64,000 nucleotides of DNA from Entomortierella parvispora. Taxonomy: Eukaryota; Mortierellomycota; Mortierellomycetes; Mortierellales; Mortierellaceae. The notes below the pieces were generated by a model that was given only the letters and a program-made list of their open reading frames with translations, ran no database searches and was not told the DNA's origin. The DNA lies in contig OY752140.1 in assembly GCA_963573315.1 (NCBI GenBank), forward strand, positions 2,852,001 through 2,916,000, written 5' to 3'. Positions 12,043 through 22,224 of the stretch are shown here, in pieces. Position numbers and translations under genes: made by a program. Each line of letters begins with the position of its first letter. Position 1 is the first letter of the stretch.

Positions 12043-14408
12043 ATGGGAAAGGGCACAGGTACACAGCAAGACAGCATGGATGTCCAGCAGCAAATCAACT
12101 TTTGATCCGCATTCCAGAGTGCTTGTACTCACCATCTACAATGCCACCCTACCTCATAGACAAGATGTACATCACTCACTCAGAGTGGAGCAACGAGTTC
12201 TCGGAGGGAGGCATGACCTTTGGAGGCGCAGGAGGGCGGAGGCAAACACAGATCTTCCGCCGGCTGCCATTTGATTGCTGTTCCCTTTCATTGCAGCCCT
12301 TTGAGCACCCTGTCTGCACCGAGGATGGCATCATTTTTGACCTTGTGTAAGATCCACCGATCCCAGGAGAAATGACGTACATTGATCCGGACAGACAGCG
12401 AGAACAGAGCACTGACTATTTTCGCCACCTTTTTTTTCTTTACTACAGAAACATTGTGCCGTATCTGAAAAAGTTTGGAACTAATCCAGCTACTGGAGAA
12501 AAACTGGATGCAAAGACTCTGATCAAATTGAACTTCTTCAAGAACGCCAATGGTAATCAACGTTCTTATCCTTGGATTCTCAGAGCATATGCTAGGATAG
12601 ATTTCACCCCCCTTTTTTGTTTGCTTACGAAGTTTTGCTCTTCAAACTCGTATAGATGAATACCACTGCCCTATCACTCTGCGAGTCTTCAATGAGAACA
12701 CTCATATCGTGGCCATCAAAACTTCGGGAAACGTCTATGCATTCGATGCTGTGGAACGACTTAATATCAAAGCAAAGTTTTGGAGAGATCTCATGACGGA
12801 TGAACCTTTTACTCGCAAGGACGTGATCACTATTCAGGTAGGAGAATTTTTTTATTCTCTTTGCCTAAGATGCTAATTACTACGAAAGGGGAAACTAATC
12901 TGAAGATGCTTTGATTAGGACCCACACAATATGCAAAAGAGAAATTTGGCAGAATTCCATTATGTCAAGAATGATCTCTCTGCGCTTGATGAAGGTACTC
13001 CTTCAAGTCACTTGAATATTTTTTATTTGCCGAATTCTAAATGCGATCAAAGAGTTTAACGAACAACATGATATTATCTGATTCTTTAGAGAAAGAGCGC
13101 AAGAAGCGCGATCCCATGAACAACATCAACCAGAAAGGAGCAACTGGCAAAATTCTCTCTCAGCTCAATATGGAAAAAATGGAAAAGGCCGCTGTGGAGA
13201 AAAAGAAGAAAGAAGAGGAGGCCAAGGCTCGGGGGACGACTTTAAACAAAGCCATGGAGGCCATGTCCAACAAACCCGCTTTGGCATACAATGCTGCGGC
13301 GTATACGACAGGGAAAGCAAGTGCTTCGTTGACATCTACTGCCGTCAGTGTCTCCACCACGAACGACCGTGCACTCATGAGCCATGAAGAGTACATGTTC
13401 CCACTTATCAAAGCCAAGGGCTATGGTACCATTGTGACGAATTACGGAAAGATCAACATTGAACTGTTTTGTGATCAAGTAAGGACAAAAAGTTTCCCAG
13501 ATTCTTCTTGCTGTTTTAACGTGCCTGCCGAAAATGGAAGTGACTGACAAAGCCCCTATCGATTTCTAAATTATGAAAAACCAGACACCCAAAACATGTT
13601 ACAACTTTATCATGTTGGCCAAAACTGGATACTACAAAAATGTCAAGTTTCATCGAAAGATTAAAAACTTTATGTTGCAAGGCGGAGACCCTACAGGGAC
13701 AGGACGCGGTGGCGAGTCTTACTGGAAGGAGAACTTCAAGGACGAAATCAAGTCAAAGTTATCCCACAACGCTCGCGGTATTCTCAGCATGGCAAACAAA
13801 GGACCAGGAACTAATTCATCTCAATTGTAAGATACTCAAGGGACCAGGAGACGCACAAAGATTGGCAGGTTAAACTGTGTTTTTGCTCACTCTTTTATCC
13901 CTCTGAACTTAGTTTCCTCACATTCAAGCCTTGTACACATTTGGATGGCAAGCACACGGTGTTTGGAAAAGTGGTTGGTGGCATGGATGTTCTTGACAAG
14001 CTAGAGTTGGTGCCCACAGATGAAGACACGGACGTTCCACTGTCACCAGGAATTGTCATGCAGGACGTGACCATCTTTGTGGATCCATATCAGACGTTTA
14101 CGGAGCGATTGGAGCGTAAGCGGAAATACGAGGAAGATGCCAAGACGAACCCTGTCAAGAAAGAGAACCCTTTGGATCACTCTACATGGTTTGGGCCATC
14201 TATCAAGCGCGATGTCGAAGGCGGTGGAACTGTGGGTGGTGGTGTTGGCAAGTATTTGGCTGCGGCTACAGCAAAAAAGACTGAGGTTGATTCCTCTTCA
14301 AAGGCGGGCGCCTCATCAATAGCAACGACATCGGACGTACCAGCAGAACCTCCAAAGAAGAAGAAGAAGGCTGCCAGTGGAGGGTTTGGAAATTTCAGTT
14401 CATGGTAG
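12043..14408 (+). CDS. U-box/cyclophilin-like protein PPIL2 (spliceosomal peptidyl-prolyl isomerase-like)
   Basis: Nuclear protein combining a U-box (E3 ligase type) with a cyclophilin domain, found in spliceosomes. Eight exons: 12043-12058, 12160-12346, 12449-12552, 12656-12837, 12919-12994, 13090-13478, 13585-13826, 13913-14408; 563 residues. The N-terminus [19 protein letters not shown] and [20 protein letters not shown] match PPIL2 closely, then [20 protein letters not shown] (U-box) and [11 protein letters not shown]. The cyclophilin domain starts near residue 298 ([20 protein letters not shown]). Catalytic positions of cyclophilin A are kept: Arg342, Phe347, Met348, Gln350 and His413. 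The residue equal to Trp121 is His408 (CTHLDGKHT), so cyclosporin binding should be weak. The C-terminus has a KKKKK stretch, a likely nuclear signal. The first coding exon is just 16 bp; it is placed by the fit of MGKGTDK to the family. Confidence 0.95.
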
Positions 14409-16527
14409 ATAGTTAGTGAACTCTTTGTAGTTCATGCGAGATTTTTCAATAGACAAATTGCCGAGCAGGACAAAACGCGTTCTAAGGTTGATAAAAGTGG
14501 AGGTGTCCGCAAGGATAAACGATGACAGAATCTAGGCTAGGTGAGAGATGACTTCCTGTTCTTTGGGAGCCTCCAGTTCATGGTTGAAGAGCTGGCCCAA
14601 GAGTGGACACATGCACATCTTACCCAGTCATTCTGTTCTTATTGGGCGGATAAACGCGTTCCGTGGAATTTAGAACCAGCGGGATTCTTCTCTCAATAGT
14701 CTACAGAAGGTTCATTGAATCAACAACAAAAACGTCCACAGAGAAACAAGGATCCAGGAAGGAACCTTACATCTGCGCTCTCTTGTTTGCCGTTCTGTCG
14801 CGTTAAAGTGCTGGCGACCGTCAAGTTCATGCGCTGTTGTATCAGCTCCATGCATCTGGAAGTGAAACACAGAGCTGGGACTGAAATCAAGAGATCTCAG
14901 TGCCCCCAGTCTGGCTCCCGAGACGCACGCGGCGCCCTCACCCAGCGCGGGGCCCTGCAAGACGAGACAATGCACCCACATTTGACAACACACACTGCAG
15001 GAGCAGACTGCGTTACTGCAGATTCCCCTTCAGTGGTGGCTAGTCTATGGTTCACTTTGCACTAAGACGAAAAGAAAAAGAAAAAGTCCCTTGAGAGCCT
15101 TGGTTTTTTGCACCATTGAGTTTTGGACCAATCGCTTCAACAACAAAGTCCTTTGAAGAGATGTTTTCCCTTTTTCTAGTCAATTCTGCCAGTTTCTCTC
15201 TTTCAGCCAGCTCTTTGTTTGTTGTTGCTGTTAGACTACTGTCGCTGTTGTGCCAACGAGTCTGTCCCACCAGCATTTACCCTTCCCCTTCTCTTAAGCG
15301 AGACAGTCTCGACAGTGAACAGACGTCGTGGGAGAATTGAGAAACACGAACAAGTCTGTCACATACCAGCAGTGCACACCAGCAGTAGAAACAGCTATGC
15401 GAACGAATCGCTCTCTTTTTTTTCTCTCGGCTGACGAGAAACGGTCGGAGAGAAAAGAAGTTCATTCCTCTCCCCCTGAAAGCTTCGGCTCGTGACAATT
15501 GAAATGGGTTTACCACATTCAGCTGCGATCGCCGGACTAACTACAGTAGCCCAGGTGAGAATGAATACCCAGAAGGGAGGGAAGAGCAGTAGAGCAGTAG
15601 AGGCGCAGGGGCTTTATTCTGCACGCCGTAGAGCTGGTGTACGCTGGTGTACGCTGGTCCAGTGTCCTTGCCGGGATCAAGGTTTGTCATTCCACTCCCA
15701 GGTGCGCAGGAACAACAGCAGGTGGACGTGGGGTGGGTTGAAAGAATCAAGGAAAAAGGAGTGAGCCCGGCTCTTGACTTTTTTTTTTTTTTTTTTTTTG
15801 CCCTTTGCAAAGCAAAGAGACACCATTGTTCAGTTTAAAGGCCTAGCTGCAAAGCCAACAGCAGGTGCAACACCCCGGCTCTCTTTATTATCTTTTCTTC
15901 GTCTAATCCAAATTGGTGTTGTCTGTCCGTTGGAGAAGGTGCCACAGAATGTTCATTGGCAGAGGGCAAGGTGGCCTGATTCTTTTTGTTTTTCATGGTC
16001 CTTTGAACTTTTGATCGATCTGCACCTCCTTCTCAACCGTTTGGCCTTGTGTAATGAGCTCGTTTTGGGATGTGCAGGTGAAGAAAACATGCAGCAACAG
16101 GAGAGAAGAGGTGGGCGAGGGGGGAGTGAGAGAGGGAGCAGGGAATTAAGCTGCAAGGGTAAGCAAGTGGCGTGCGGACAAAAGGCACCCAGGGAGGACC
16201 AAAAATGGTATGTCAGCGTTTACGCGAGGGAGGACGATATGAAGGTATCTGTGTGCAAGGGCATTTCTGTTCGTGGTCAGAACGTTGAATTGTGGCCGTT
16301 CGCTTGGCATGCATGCCCGTGGCACCATTCCGCGCCATGGCATGTCAACAAAGCGAACCTGTTAGACTACAGTAATGGTGTGCAACCGTCCAATAATCCT
16401 AAAAAACACGGCCCCTGGTATAAATACCTTCTTCAGCTCCCCTACGTACCTTTTCTTTTTCTCTTCTTCTCTACCCTCAGCTCTTGCTTCATCCTCACCG
16501 CTCACCCACCACTTTTCATAACCAACA
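14409..16527. other. Long intergenic region without a supported gene
   Basis: 2.1 kb, the longest gap in the window. It contains a 21-T run (15779-15799), a short GCTGGTGTACGCTGGTGTAC duplication near 15635-15655, and scattered A/T runs. Frames of 70-270 codons exist on both strands but show no domain, no codon pattern like the neighbours, and no plausible splice chain. The right end is the promoter of the gene at 16528. A non-coding RNA or small secreted-protein gene cannot be excluded. Confidence 0.5.
16419..16426 (+). promoter_or_regulatory. TATA box (TATAAATA) of the GPI-type protein gene
   Basis: TATAAATA lies 102 bp upstream of the ATG at 16528, followed by a pyrimidine-rich leader; a CCAAT pentamer is at about 16390. 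The arrangement, with the strong codon bias of the gene, suggests a highly expressed promoter. Confidence 0.65.
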
Positions 16528-17067
16528 ATGCAGTTCAAGACCCTCGCCGTCGCCGCCGTCGCCGCCATCGCCACTGTCAGCGCTTATGACAGCAACGCCT
16601 GCACTACCTGCGTTTACGCCTCAATCCCCAAGGACTCTGTCTGCGCTACCCTCAACGCCACTGCCTTGGGTGACCTCACCTCCGTCTTTGGCAACACCAC
16701 CTTCGACTTGACCAAGTTGAGCGGCCTCGTCCAGGACGCCTCCATCAGGTCCTGCGTCTGCCACTGGGCTACCACTGCCTTCACCCCCACCGGATCTGCC
16801 GCCGGATGCGCCACTGGCACCGGCGCCGTCTGCAACAACACCCAGATCGGCCAGGCCTCCCAGGGTATCAGCGTTGTTGTCCCCACCCTTGGATGCAACG
16901 CCGCTAATGTCACCGCCTCCGGTGGCGCTGCCAGCCCCTCCGGCTCTGCCCCCGCCACTTCCTCCCCCTCCAACAAGCCCGCCGGTGGCAACGCTGCCGT
17001 CTCTATCAACGTTCCTTACGTTGTCTCGATCGCCGCCATCGGTCTTGCTGCCCTTGCTGGTCTTTAA
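16528..17067 (+). CDS. Small secreted eight-cysteine protein with GPI-type anchor signal
   Basis: A single exon encodes 179 residues. Residues 1-19 form a signal peptide (MQFKTLAVAAVAAIATVSA). The mature part has eight cysteines (25, 28, 39, 76, 78, 94, 102, 123) and several N-glycosylation sites (NAT, NTT, NNT, NVT). A Ser/Pro/Ala/Gly-rich stalk (about 130-158) follows, then a hydrophobic tail ending in GLAALAGL with no charged residues after it, as in GPI anchor signals. Codons end almost always in C, more strictly than in neighbouring genes, which suggests very high expression. The even cysteine number resembles CFEM-like or hydrophobin-like surface proteins, but the spacing fits neither well, so I assign no family. 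It is probably a cell-wall or surface protein. The opposite-strand open frames are shadows of its GC-rich third positions. Confidence 0.88.
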   Translation: MQFKTLAVAAVAAIATVSAYDSNACTTCVYASIPKDSVCATLNATALGDLTSVFGNTTFDLTKLSGLVQDASIRSCVCHWATTAFTPTGSAAGCATGTGAVCNNTQIGQASQGISVVVPTLGCNAANVTASGGAASPSGSAPATSSPSNKPAGGNAAVSINVPYVVSIAAIGLAALAGL

Positions 17068-17450
17068 ATTATCCTCTAAATTCAAGAAGATACCCTCAAA
17101 CATCATCCATGGCCGCTGGACAATGATATGAGATTGTCCTTTTTCTTTGTCGCCCTTTTCCTCCGGACCAGGATCATGAGAAGGAGCAAACTATTTTGTA
17201 ATACTGTAATATATTATTCTCTAATTAAAAGAAGGACAGCTCCACTGTTCTTTTCTCAAAAAAAAAAAGGAAACACATGCAACGTTGTGGCAGGTTGACG
17301 GTTGTTTTAGTTTTTGGCGATCAAAAAAGAAGGGTGCCATGTTGCACAAGAAGTGACACGATTGAAAACACAGTGGGAGAGAGGTAGTGTGAACGTGTTT
17401 GTTAAGTCTTGTGATATTTTGACCTTTAAAAGTATTAAAACGTCAACAGA
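17068..17450. other. 3' regions of two convergent genes
   Basis: 383 bp between convergent stop codons. AT-rich with several AATATATT/TAAAA stretches and an A run near 17260; it probably holds both polyadenylation regions. No gene seen. Confidence 0.5.
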
Positions 17451-18467
17451 CTATGAACGACGTTGGCAGACAAACAGATAAATGTCTTCACTCTGCCAGG
17501 TGGGGTCTTGTTCTTCTGGTTTGATGTCCCGGAACCGAAAGGTTTTGCCCAGGGAGGCGAAAAACTCCATCTCTTGGCTAAATTTACGTTTCTCGAACGC
17601 GATCACGAGTTGGCCCTTGGAGCCTGGGGGTAAGATCAAGTTGAGAGTTCCCAAGAGTGGCTCATAGAGGCCAGAGATCCAGATGCAGTCGCTCAACAGG
17701 ACAATATCCCATTCCACGTTCAACAGTTCGGACGATGTTGTAGGTGATGTCACTGTTGCTGACGATGTCGCTGCTGCGGAGGTGGACGGTGACGAATCCT
17801 CAGATTTGGTGGCGTCCTCAGTTGTGGGCTGGAGCAATTGTGGATCGGCTTCTTCTTTTCCTTTGATCGATTCTTCTTTTCCTTTGATCGATTCTCCTTC
17901 TACAGGTTCTTCTCGATCCAGCCTAACAGGAATTCCACTGACAGCGACCCAGTCCAGTTGTTCTGCTGTTAATTGTACATTCGGACAGGGGTTCGTGTCG
18001 ACATTTTTTTGAAGGAGCGGGAGCACATTCTCTTTGTCTGTAAGGACGACCTGACCGGGAATTTTTCGAGACTGCATCAACCTTGCGACTGAGAGACCAA
18101 CGATCCCTGTGCCTGCACCAAGTTCCAAGACTCGAAGGGGCTGTGGTGCCGGTGATGATGGCTTGGCGGATGTGACAAGAGGGGATCGCTCCAGATATTT
18201 TGCAAGGACGATGGCTGCATCCCAGATAGTAGATCCTACTCCTCCACGGCTAGGTTATCATTTTTTCAAAAATAAAAACATGACCGCGCCAATGGGTCAG
18301 TTTCCGTGATTGGTCCATGGTTCGGACAAAAGAGCTCATTCCCGCTAGGAGACGAGTGAAGGCATCTGCTCTTACAGAATTCCTGTGGGGTCCTCGTAGA
18401 TCTCGAGAGGCTCGATGGAGAAGTCGTTAAACTCGTGTTCGCGTGATCCCAGCGTAGAAGTGTCCAT
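17451..18467 (-). CDS. Family-16 protein methyltransferase (EFM6/METTL21-like)
   Basis: S-adenosylmethionine-dependent methyltransferase of the seven-beta-strand lysine methyltransferase group, which modifies translation factors and chaperones. Exons on the minus strand: 18376-18467 and 17451-18249; 296 residues. Visible marks are YEDPTGIL then GGVGSTIWDAAIVLAKYLE, motif I VLELGAGTGIVGLSVA near residues 70-86, VVLTDKE (motif II acidic residue) and WDIVLLSDCIW, the usual post-I region of this family. A Ser/Thr/Glu-rich insertion of about 60 residues (centred near residue 170) separates motif II from the later strands; it contains a short repeat, ESIKGKE twice. The exact target cannot be read from sequence; EFM6-type is suggested by the motif order only. 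Divergent from the DUF952 gene, with 236 bp between start codons. Confidence 0.85.
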
Positions 18468-18703
18468 GGTCCTTGTCCGTGATTACGCGATGAATGAATG
18501 GAATAGAATGGGATGAAAAGAGAAAAGAAATGAAGCTAGAAAAGGAGGGGTCCATGCATATTATGCATTGTCCACACGCGTCCGCACTCGACCGATTGAA
18601 AGGGAACACAGTCACCCTTTCCTCAAGAGTGCGTTTTTTTCTTTCTCCTCTCCCCTTCTTTCGTCTTCACTCCAACCTGCGCTCCATTCCCACGACAGAA
18701 ACA

Positions 18704-19114
18704 ATGTTGACTGATTCCCATCCCCCCGCCGTGCTCCCTCGCTTCGTCTACAAGCTCATCTCGCCTGCCTCGTCCTTCCACTTCAAGGACAAGGTCCTGC
18801 CGCTTTCGGCCCTGGACAAGGCCGATGGTTTCTATCACCTCTCGACAAAGGAGCAGGTGCCTGGCACCGCCAACCGGTTCTTCCCCGGCTCCAGGTTCAC
18901 AGATCTCTTGGTCCTCAAGATCGATTACCAAGGAATCGCTCCCTTGGTCAAGTGGGAGCCCGCCAAGGGTGAGCACCCTTCGGACCAGAGCAGGATCTTT
19001 CCCCATGTCTATGGTGATCTGTTGCAGGAACATATCGTCATCACCATTTCGATGATGTGGCAGCCGAACCTGAATTGCTGGGACTTTGATGAGGGGTGGG
19101 AGGATCGAGAGTGA
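18704..19114 (+). CDS. DUF952 family protein
   Basis: A single exon encodes 136 residues, near the usual size of this small domain. Family marks are FVYKLISP at the start, DGFYHLSTKEQVPGTANRFF, a hydrophobic strand LLVLKIDY, LVKWEP and FPHVYGDL. DUF952 proteins are widespread in bacteria and fungi; as I recall, the fold is related to ADP-ribosyltransferases, but no activity is established. ATG 18704 is chosen over an upstream in-frame extension because the domain begins directly after it. The end, MMWQPNLNCWDFDEGWEDRE, is acidic. Divergent from the methyltransferase gene. Confidence 0.85.
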   Translation: MLTDSHPPAVLPRFVYKLISPASSFHFKDKVLPLSALDKADGFYHLSTKEQVPGTANRFFPGSRFTDLLVLKIDYQGIAPLVKWEPAKGEHPSDQSRIFPHVYGDLLQEHIVITISMMWQPNLNCWDFDEGWEDRE

Positions 19115-19185
19115 AAGAATAAAACTCTTGTGCAAAGAGCAGCACAGTACTGCACCATGGAAAAACGTCATTGCCGTGCGAGCGC

Positions 19186-19213
19186 TTTTTTTTTTTTTTT
19201 TTTTTTTTTTTTT
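19186..19213 (+). repeat. Poly-T run (28 nt)
   Basis: An uninterrupted run of 28 T between the DUF952 gene and the next gene. It could be a remnant of retrotransposed poly(A) on the other strand or a simple slippage tract; no target-site duplication was recognised. Confidence 0.85.
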
Positions 19214-19370
19214 GTTTTCGCGTTATTGTCGCGAAAGAGCGAAAAAGAGAGAGAGAGAACCGGATGGTCGCTTTGTCTGTTTTTTCTTTGACACGCCTCT
19301 CCTCTTCTCTCTTTCTTTCTTTTTCAAACAGAATCCCCATTCACCCCTCATTCGACTCGAGTTTCGACCA

Positions 19371-20087
19371 ATGCTGGAATCCATGGTGGGTCCTTCGGGA
19401 TTAGCACGCATCCAACTGGCCATTGTCACTGGGACGTTGCTCTACACCATCCTCCATATCATTCTTTACAACGCAGGCGTGGTTGCCCACGTATACTTCT
19501 CGGCCGATTTTGGCACTTTGCTACTTTACACACTCGTGCCGACTCGAATTCGCAGTAGTGGGCGTGTGGCTACTATCTCTAGTTCGTCCTGCAGTCCATC
19601 GTCCTTAACGACCGCTGGCACAAACTCGACCTCTACGACGTCTGCTCTTGCGGCTGGAGGAGGAGGAAACATGTCTGTGTGGGTCAAGGCTTCAATTCTC
19701 AAGAGTCGGTTTTATATCTTGGTGGCGTTGGCGGGTCTTTGGGCGATTCAACCTTATCAATTGACGGATGTTGAGCATCTTGGCGACATTATACCGTTTG
19801 ATCTCCTTCGCGATTCTCATAAAAGCCTGTCGAGACTTGCCCGGAAGCTTTTGAATCAAAACCAGACTTTGACCGACGGTCAGTTCAGGGACCTGAAACG
19901 GAACGCAGATCTGACTGCCTGGGCCATGCAAGGTCTGGCCATTGGGGCCTTGGCCTTGGCGACTTTGGTGGCCCTGGAGGCACTCGTGGTATGGATGGCT
20001 TGGGAACAACAGTTGAAGCGAGAACAAAAGGAGACACAGCGGGTGCAGCAACATCAACAGCAACAGGAGCAACAACAACTTGATTAA
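19371..20087 (+). CDS. Predicted multi-pass membrane protein, unknown function
   Basis: A single exon encodes 238 residues. Hydrophobic segments are near residues 13-33 (QLAIVTGTLLYTILHIILYN), 36-55, 105-120 (FYILVALAGLWAI) and 188-210 (AIGALALATLVALEALVVWM). A Ser/Thr/Gly-rich loop (about 62-100) joins the second and third. After the last segment comes a charged Gln-rich tail with repeated QQHQQQQEQQQ. I do not recognise the family. ATG 19371 is preferred because the upstream in-frame extension covers a 28-T run and is not protein-like. It converges with another membrane protein gene, 209 bp away. Confidence 0.7.
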   Translation: MLESMVGPSGLARIQLAIVTGTLLYTILHIILYNAGVVAHVYFSADFGTLLLYTLVPTRIRSSGRVATISSSSCSPSSLTTAGTNSTSTTSALAAGGGGNMSVWVKASILKSRFYILVALAGLWAIQPYQLTDVEHLGDIIPFDLLRDSHKSLSRLARKLLNQNQTLTDGQFRDLKRNADLTAWAMQGLAIGALALATLVALEALVVWMAWEQQLKREQKETQRVQQHQQQQEQQQLD

Positions 20088-20296
20088 CAACCTGTTTGGT
20101 TGCACGAAAAGGGCGGTGTTGGTGGTGGTGGCGCTACTCAAAGCTAGTGTTACGGGCATGCATGGCGATGCACACGCGCTATTTACCAGCACATCGACAT
20201 AGTTTTTTCCAAGAAAGCATGTTCGTGTTTTGATATCTCATCATTTATTTATCTTTTCGCGGAAAATAAAGCTGCAAAAAGAAAAAAGCGCTTTTT

Positions 20297-21163
20297 TTAG
20301 GGCTTGACGGGCTGGGCAGGGTAAGGCTCCATTTGCACAACATGCTGAGTATGGTCAAACTCTGCGTTCTTGCAAGCCGACGACTTTTTCCAAGGGGTAA
20401 ACATGGCGAAACCTGAGGACCCAGGCGAACCAGACTCCACGGCGCGGATATGGCCTTGTCCTTGAGCCACAGCAGAATCCAAGGCCGCCTGCCTGTTTTC
20501 CCAAACGATCGACAACAAGACTTCGAGAATGGCAAAGGCACCAACGACCACTGCGATACTGACGGAGGAGCGGTCCAAGTTACAGATCAATGAAGGGGTT
20601 AGCTTTGCAGCGATCGCATCCGCGATCTCTGCAGGGGTCATGGACAAGGACAAGCTGGCGGGGGAATCATCCTTGGGGCATTGGAACAGATTATGGGGAT
20701 CAAACTTGGAGTAGTCATCGTCGTAGAGGGCGGCTTGGGTAGAGTCACGAGGAAAGGGCAGGAACAAAGTCCGTCGGGAGTCGTCAATGATGTTCTTGAT
20801 CGAGACATAGAGCAAACCGGCCGAGACACCAGTAATAAAGATGGATCGAAGCACTAGGCCCAAGAGCTGTCCGCCACCCATTCCGAGGCTGGTAGGGAAG
20901 TAGGCGGGAGCGACTTGAGTGTATTGGGGGGCAGAGTACACATGGCGGAGGTAACGGCGTCTTTGGACAATGACAACGATGGTGCAGATGAAAAAGATAA
21001 TGAGCAAGAGACCCTGGAGACCGAACTGGACGTAAAACTTCCAGAGGAAGGCCACAGTGTTATTCTCGGTGTAGACCTTGATCAGGTAAAGGTCCATGCT
21101 GAAAGCGGCCAGGGCGAAAAACACAAGGAACAGACGAAGGACCAGAAGAGCAACGGCAACCAT
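20297..21163 (-). CDS. Predicted four-pass membrane protein, unknown function
   Basis: A single exon encodes 288 residues from ATG 21163 (MVAVALLVLRLFL). Four hydrophobic segments are visible: residues 1-24, about 41-66 (LQGLLLIIFFICTIVVIVQ), 104-126 (LLGLVLRSIFITGVSAGLLY) and about 208-229 (VSIAVVVGAFAILEVLLSIV). The loop after the second segment is basic (RRRYLRH); the loop between the third and fourth carries PFPRDS and two cysteines. The C-terminal tail is cytosol-like, ending in QPVKP. I do not recognise a family; the topology resembles fungal tetra-spanning proteins of unknown role. A longer in-frame start would use a TTG codon and was not taken. Confidence 0.72.
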   Translation of the reverse strand: MVAVALLVLRLFLVFFALAAFSMDLYLIKVYTENNTVAFLWKFYVQFGLQGLLLIIFFICTIVVIVQRRRYLRHVYSAPQYTQVAPAYFPTSLGMGGGQLLGLVLRSIFITGVSAGLLYVSIKNIIDDSRRTLFLPFPRDSTQAALYDDDYSKFDPHNLFQCPKDDSPASLSLSMTPAEIADAIAAKLTPSLICNLDRSSVSIAVVVGAFAILEVLLSIVWENRQAALDSAVAQGQGHIRAVESGSPGSSGFAMFTPWKKSSACKNAEFDHTQHVVQMEPYPAQPVKP

Positions 21164-22224
21164 GATTGATGTAGTTGTAGTTGTGAATCGTGGGTGTGCG
21201 TGTGGGTCTAGGTGGGGTGTGTTTCTTGAAAACAAAAAGAGGTTGTGAAGAGAAGACGATGAGAGATAATGAGAAAAAAGAAAATAATATTAGAGAAAAG
21301 GTCGCGTTGTTAAATAGACCACTGGGCTGCAGGGTGACTGCGCGAGATCTGAAGATAGATGGCCGAGGCTCTCCTTCGGAAGTGCCAATGCGACGGACAA
21401 AGCGCGACTTTCGAGATTTCTCTTTGCCTCATCCTCAACATGCAAATGAAATGTCATAAAATAAAATAAAATAAGAAAAAACTCTCAAAAAGTAACGCGG
21501 GAAGCCTCAAAGACCAATCCTCATCCTGGGACCAGCGCCAAGACTATAGGCTTGGCATACCGAGTATAATATTGCACTTGTAGAGCGGGTTGATCGTCCG
21601 AAAGGCAACATAGCCTGCAACATAGGGAGGAAGTGGGGGGGGGGACTGAGCCAAAAAAGCCAAAGAAGAATAAGAATTTCTGCTCCCCTCTCTTTTTCAT
21701 CCCGCCCCAAAAGGCCACCTCATCATGCATTGGTGGATGGGCTGCCTCTCCGCCTCACTTGAAGTTCGCCCCCTCGTTTGGTCCCAACAACACATCCACT
21801 TTTAACATCAGCCGCAGTTCGCCCTCAACAGCAAGTCTTCTTTCACATTTTTCAACTTCAGCCACAACTTCGCCCTCCCCAGATTTCTCAACAAAAACAC
21901 GTACATGTATATCGTCATCAGAGGTTGTACAAGGTATAATGGTTGTTGGACCCACTAGTCTACAATAGAGCAGTCTTGATTACTACTCATTTTCTTGTCT
22001 TGACGTCTTGGCACAATGGAGGACCATGAAGGACCGAGCACAAAAGGTACACATGTGGATCCGAAGACGAGGATCGCATTAATAAATATTCTCCTGTGTT
22101 GTGAGGTGGCGGTCATCCCTGTCGCCACAGGCTGGACGAGAGTTCACTTGATTTAGAAAATACGCTTGGCTTAGGCAGGGCGGCATGTCACTGTACAGAA
22201 GAGTGGGGTCATGGTGATTCCACT
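21164..22224. other. Intergenic region between two minus-strand genes
   Basis: 1.06 kb including the upstream region of the membrane protein gene and the 3' region of TAF14. It contains an AAAATAAAATAAAATAA stretch at about 21455-21475 and a G-run near 21636. I see no gene. Confidence 0.5.

Noticed and set aside
15774-16589. A 271-codon plus-strand frame upstream of and overlapping the GPI-type gene
   Set aside because: It starts in a 21-T run, has no domain, and overlaps the promoter, TATA box and signal peptide of a well supported gene.
16621-17106. Gly/Ser-rich minus-strand frame opposite the GPI-type gene
   Set aside because: Produced by C-rich third codon positions on the plus strand; no independent evidence.
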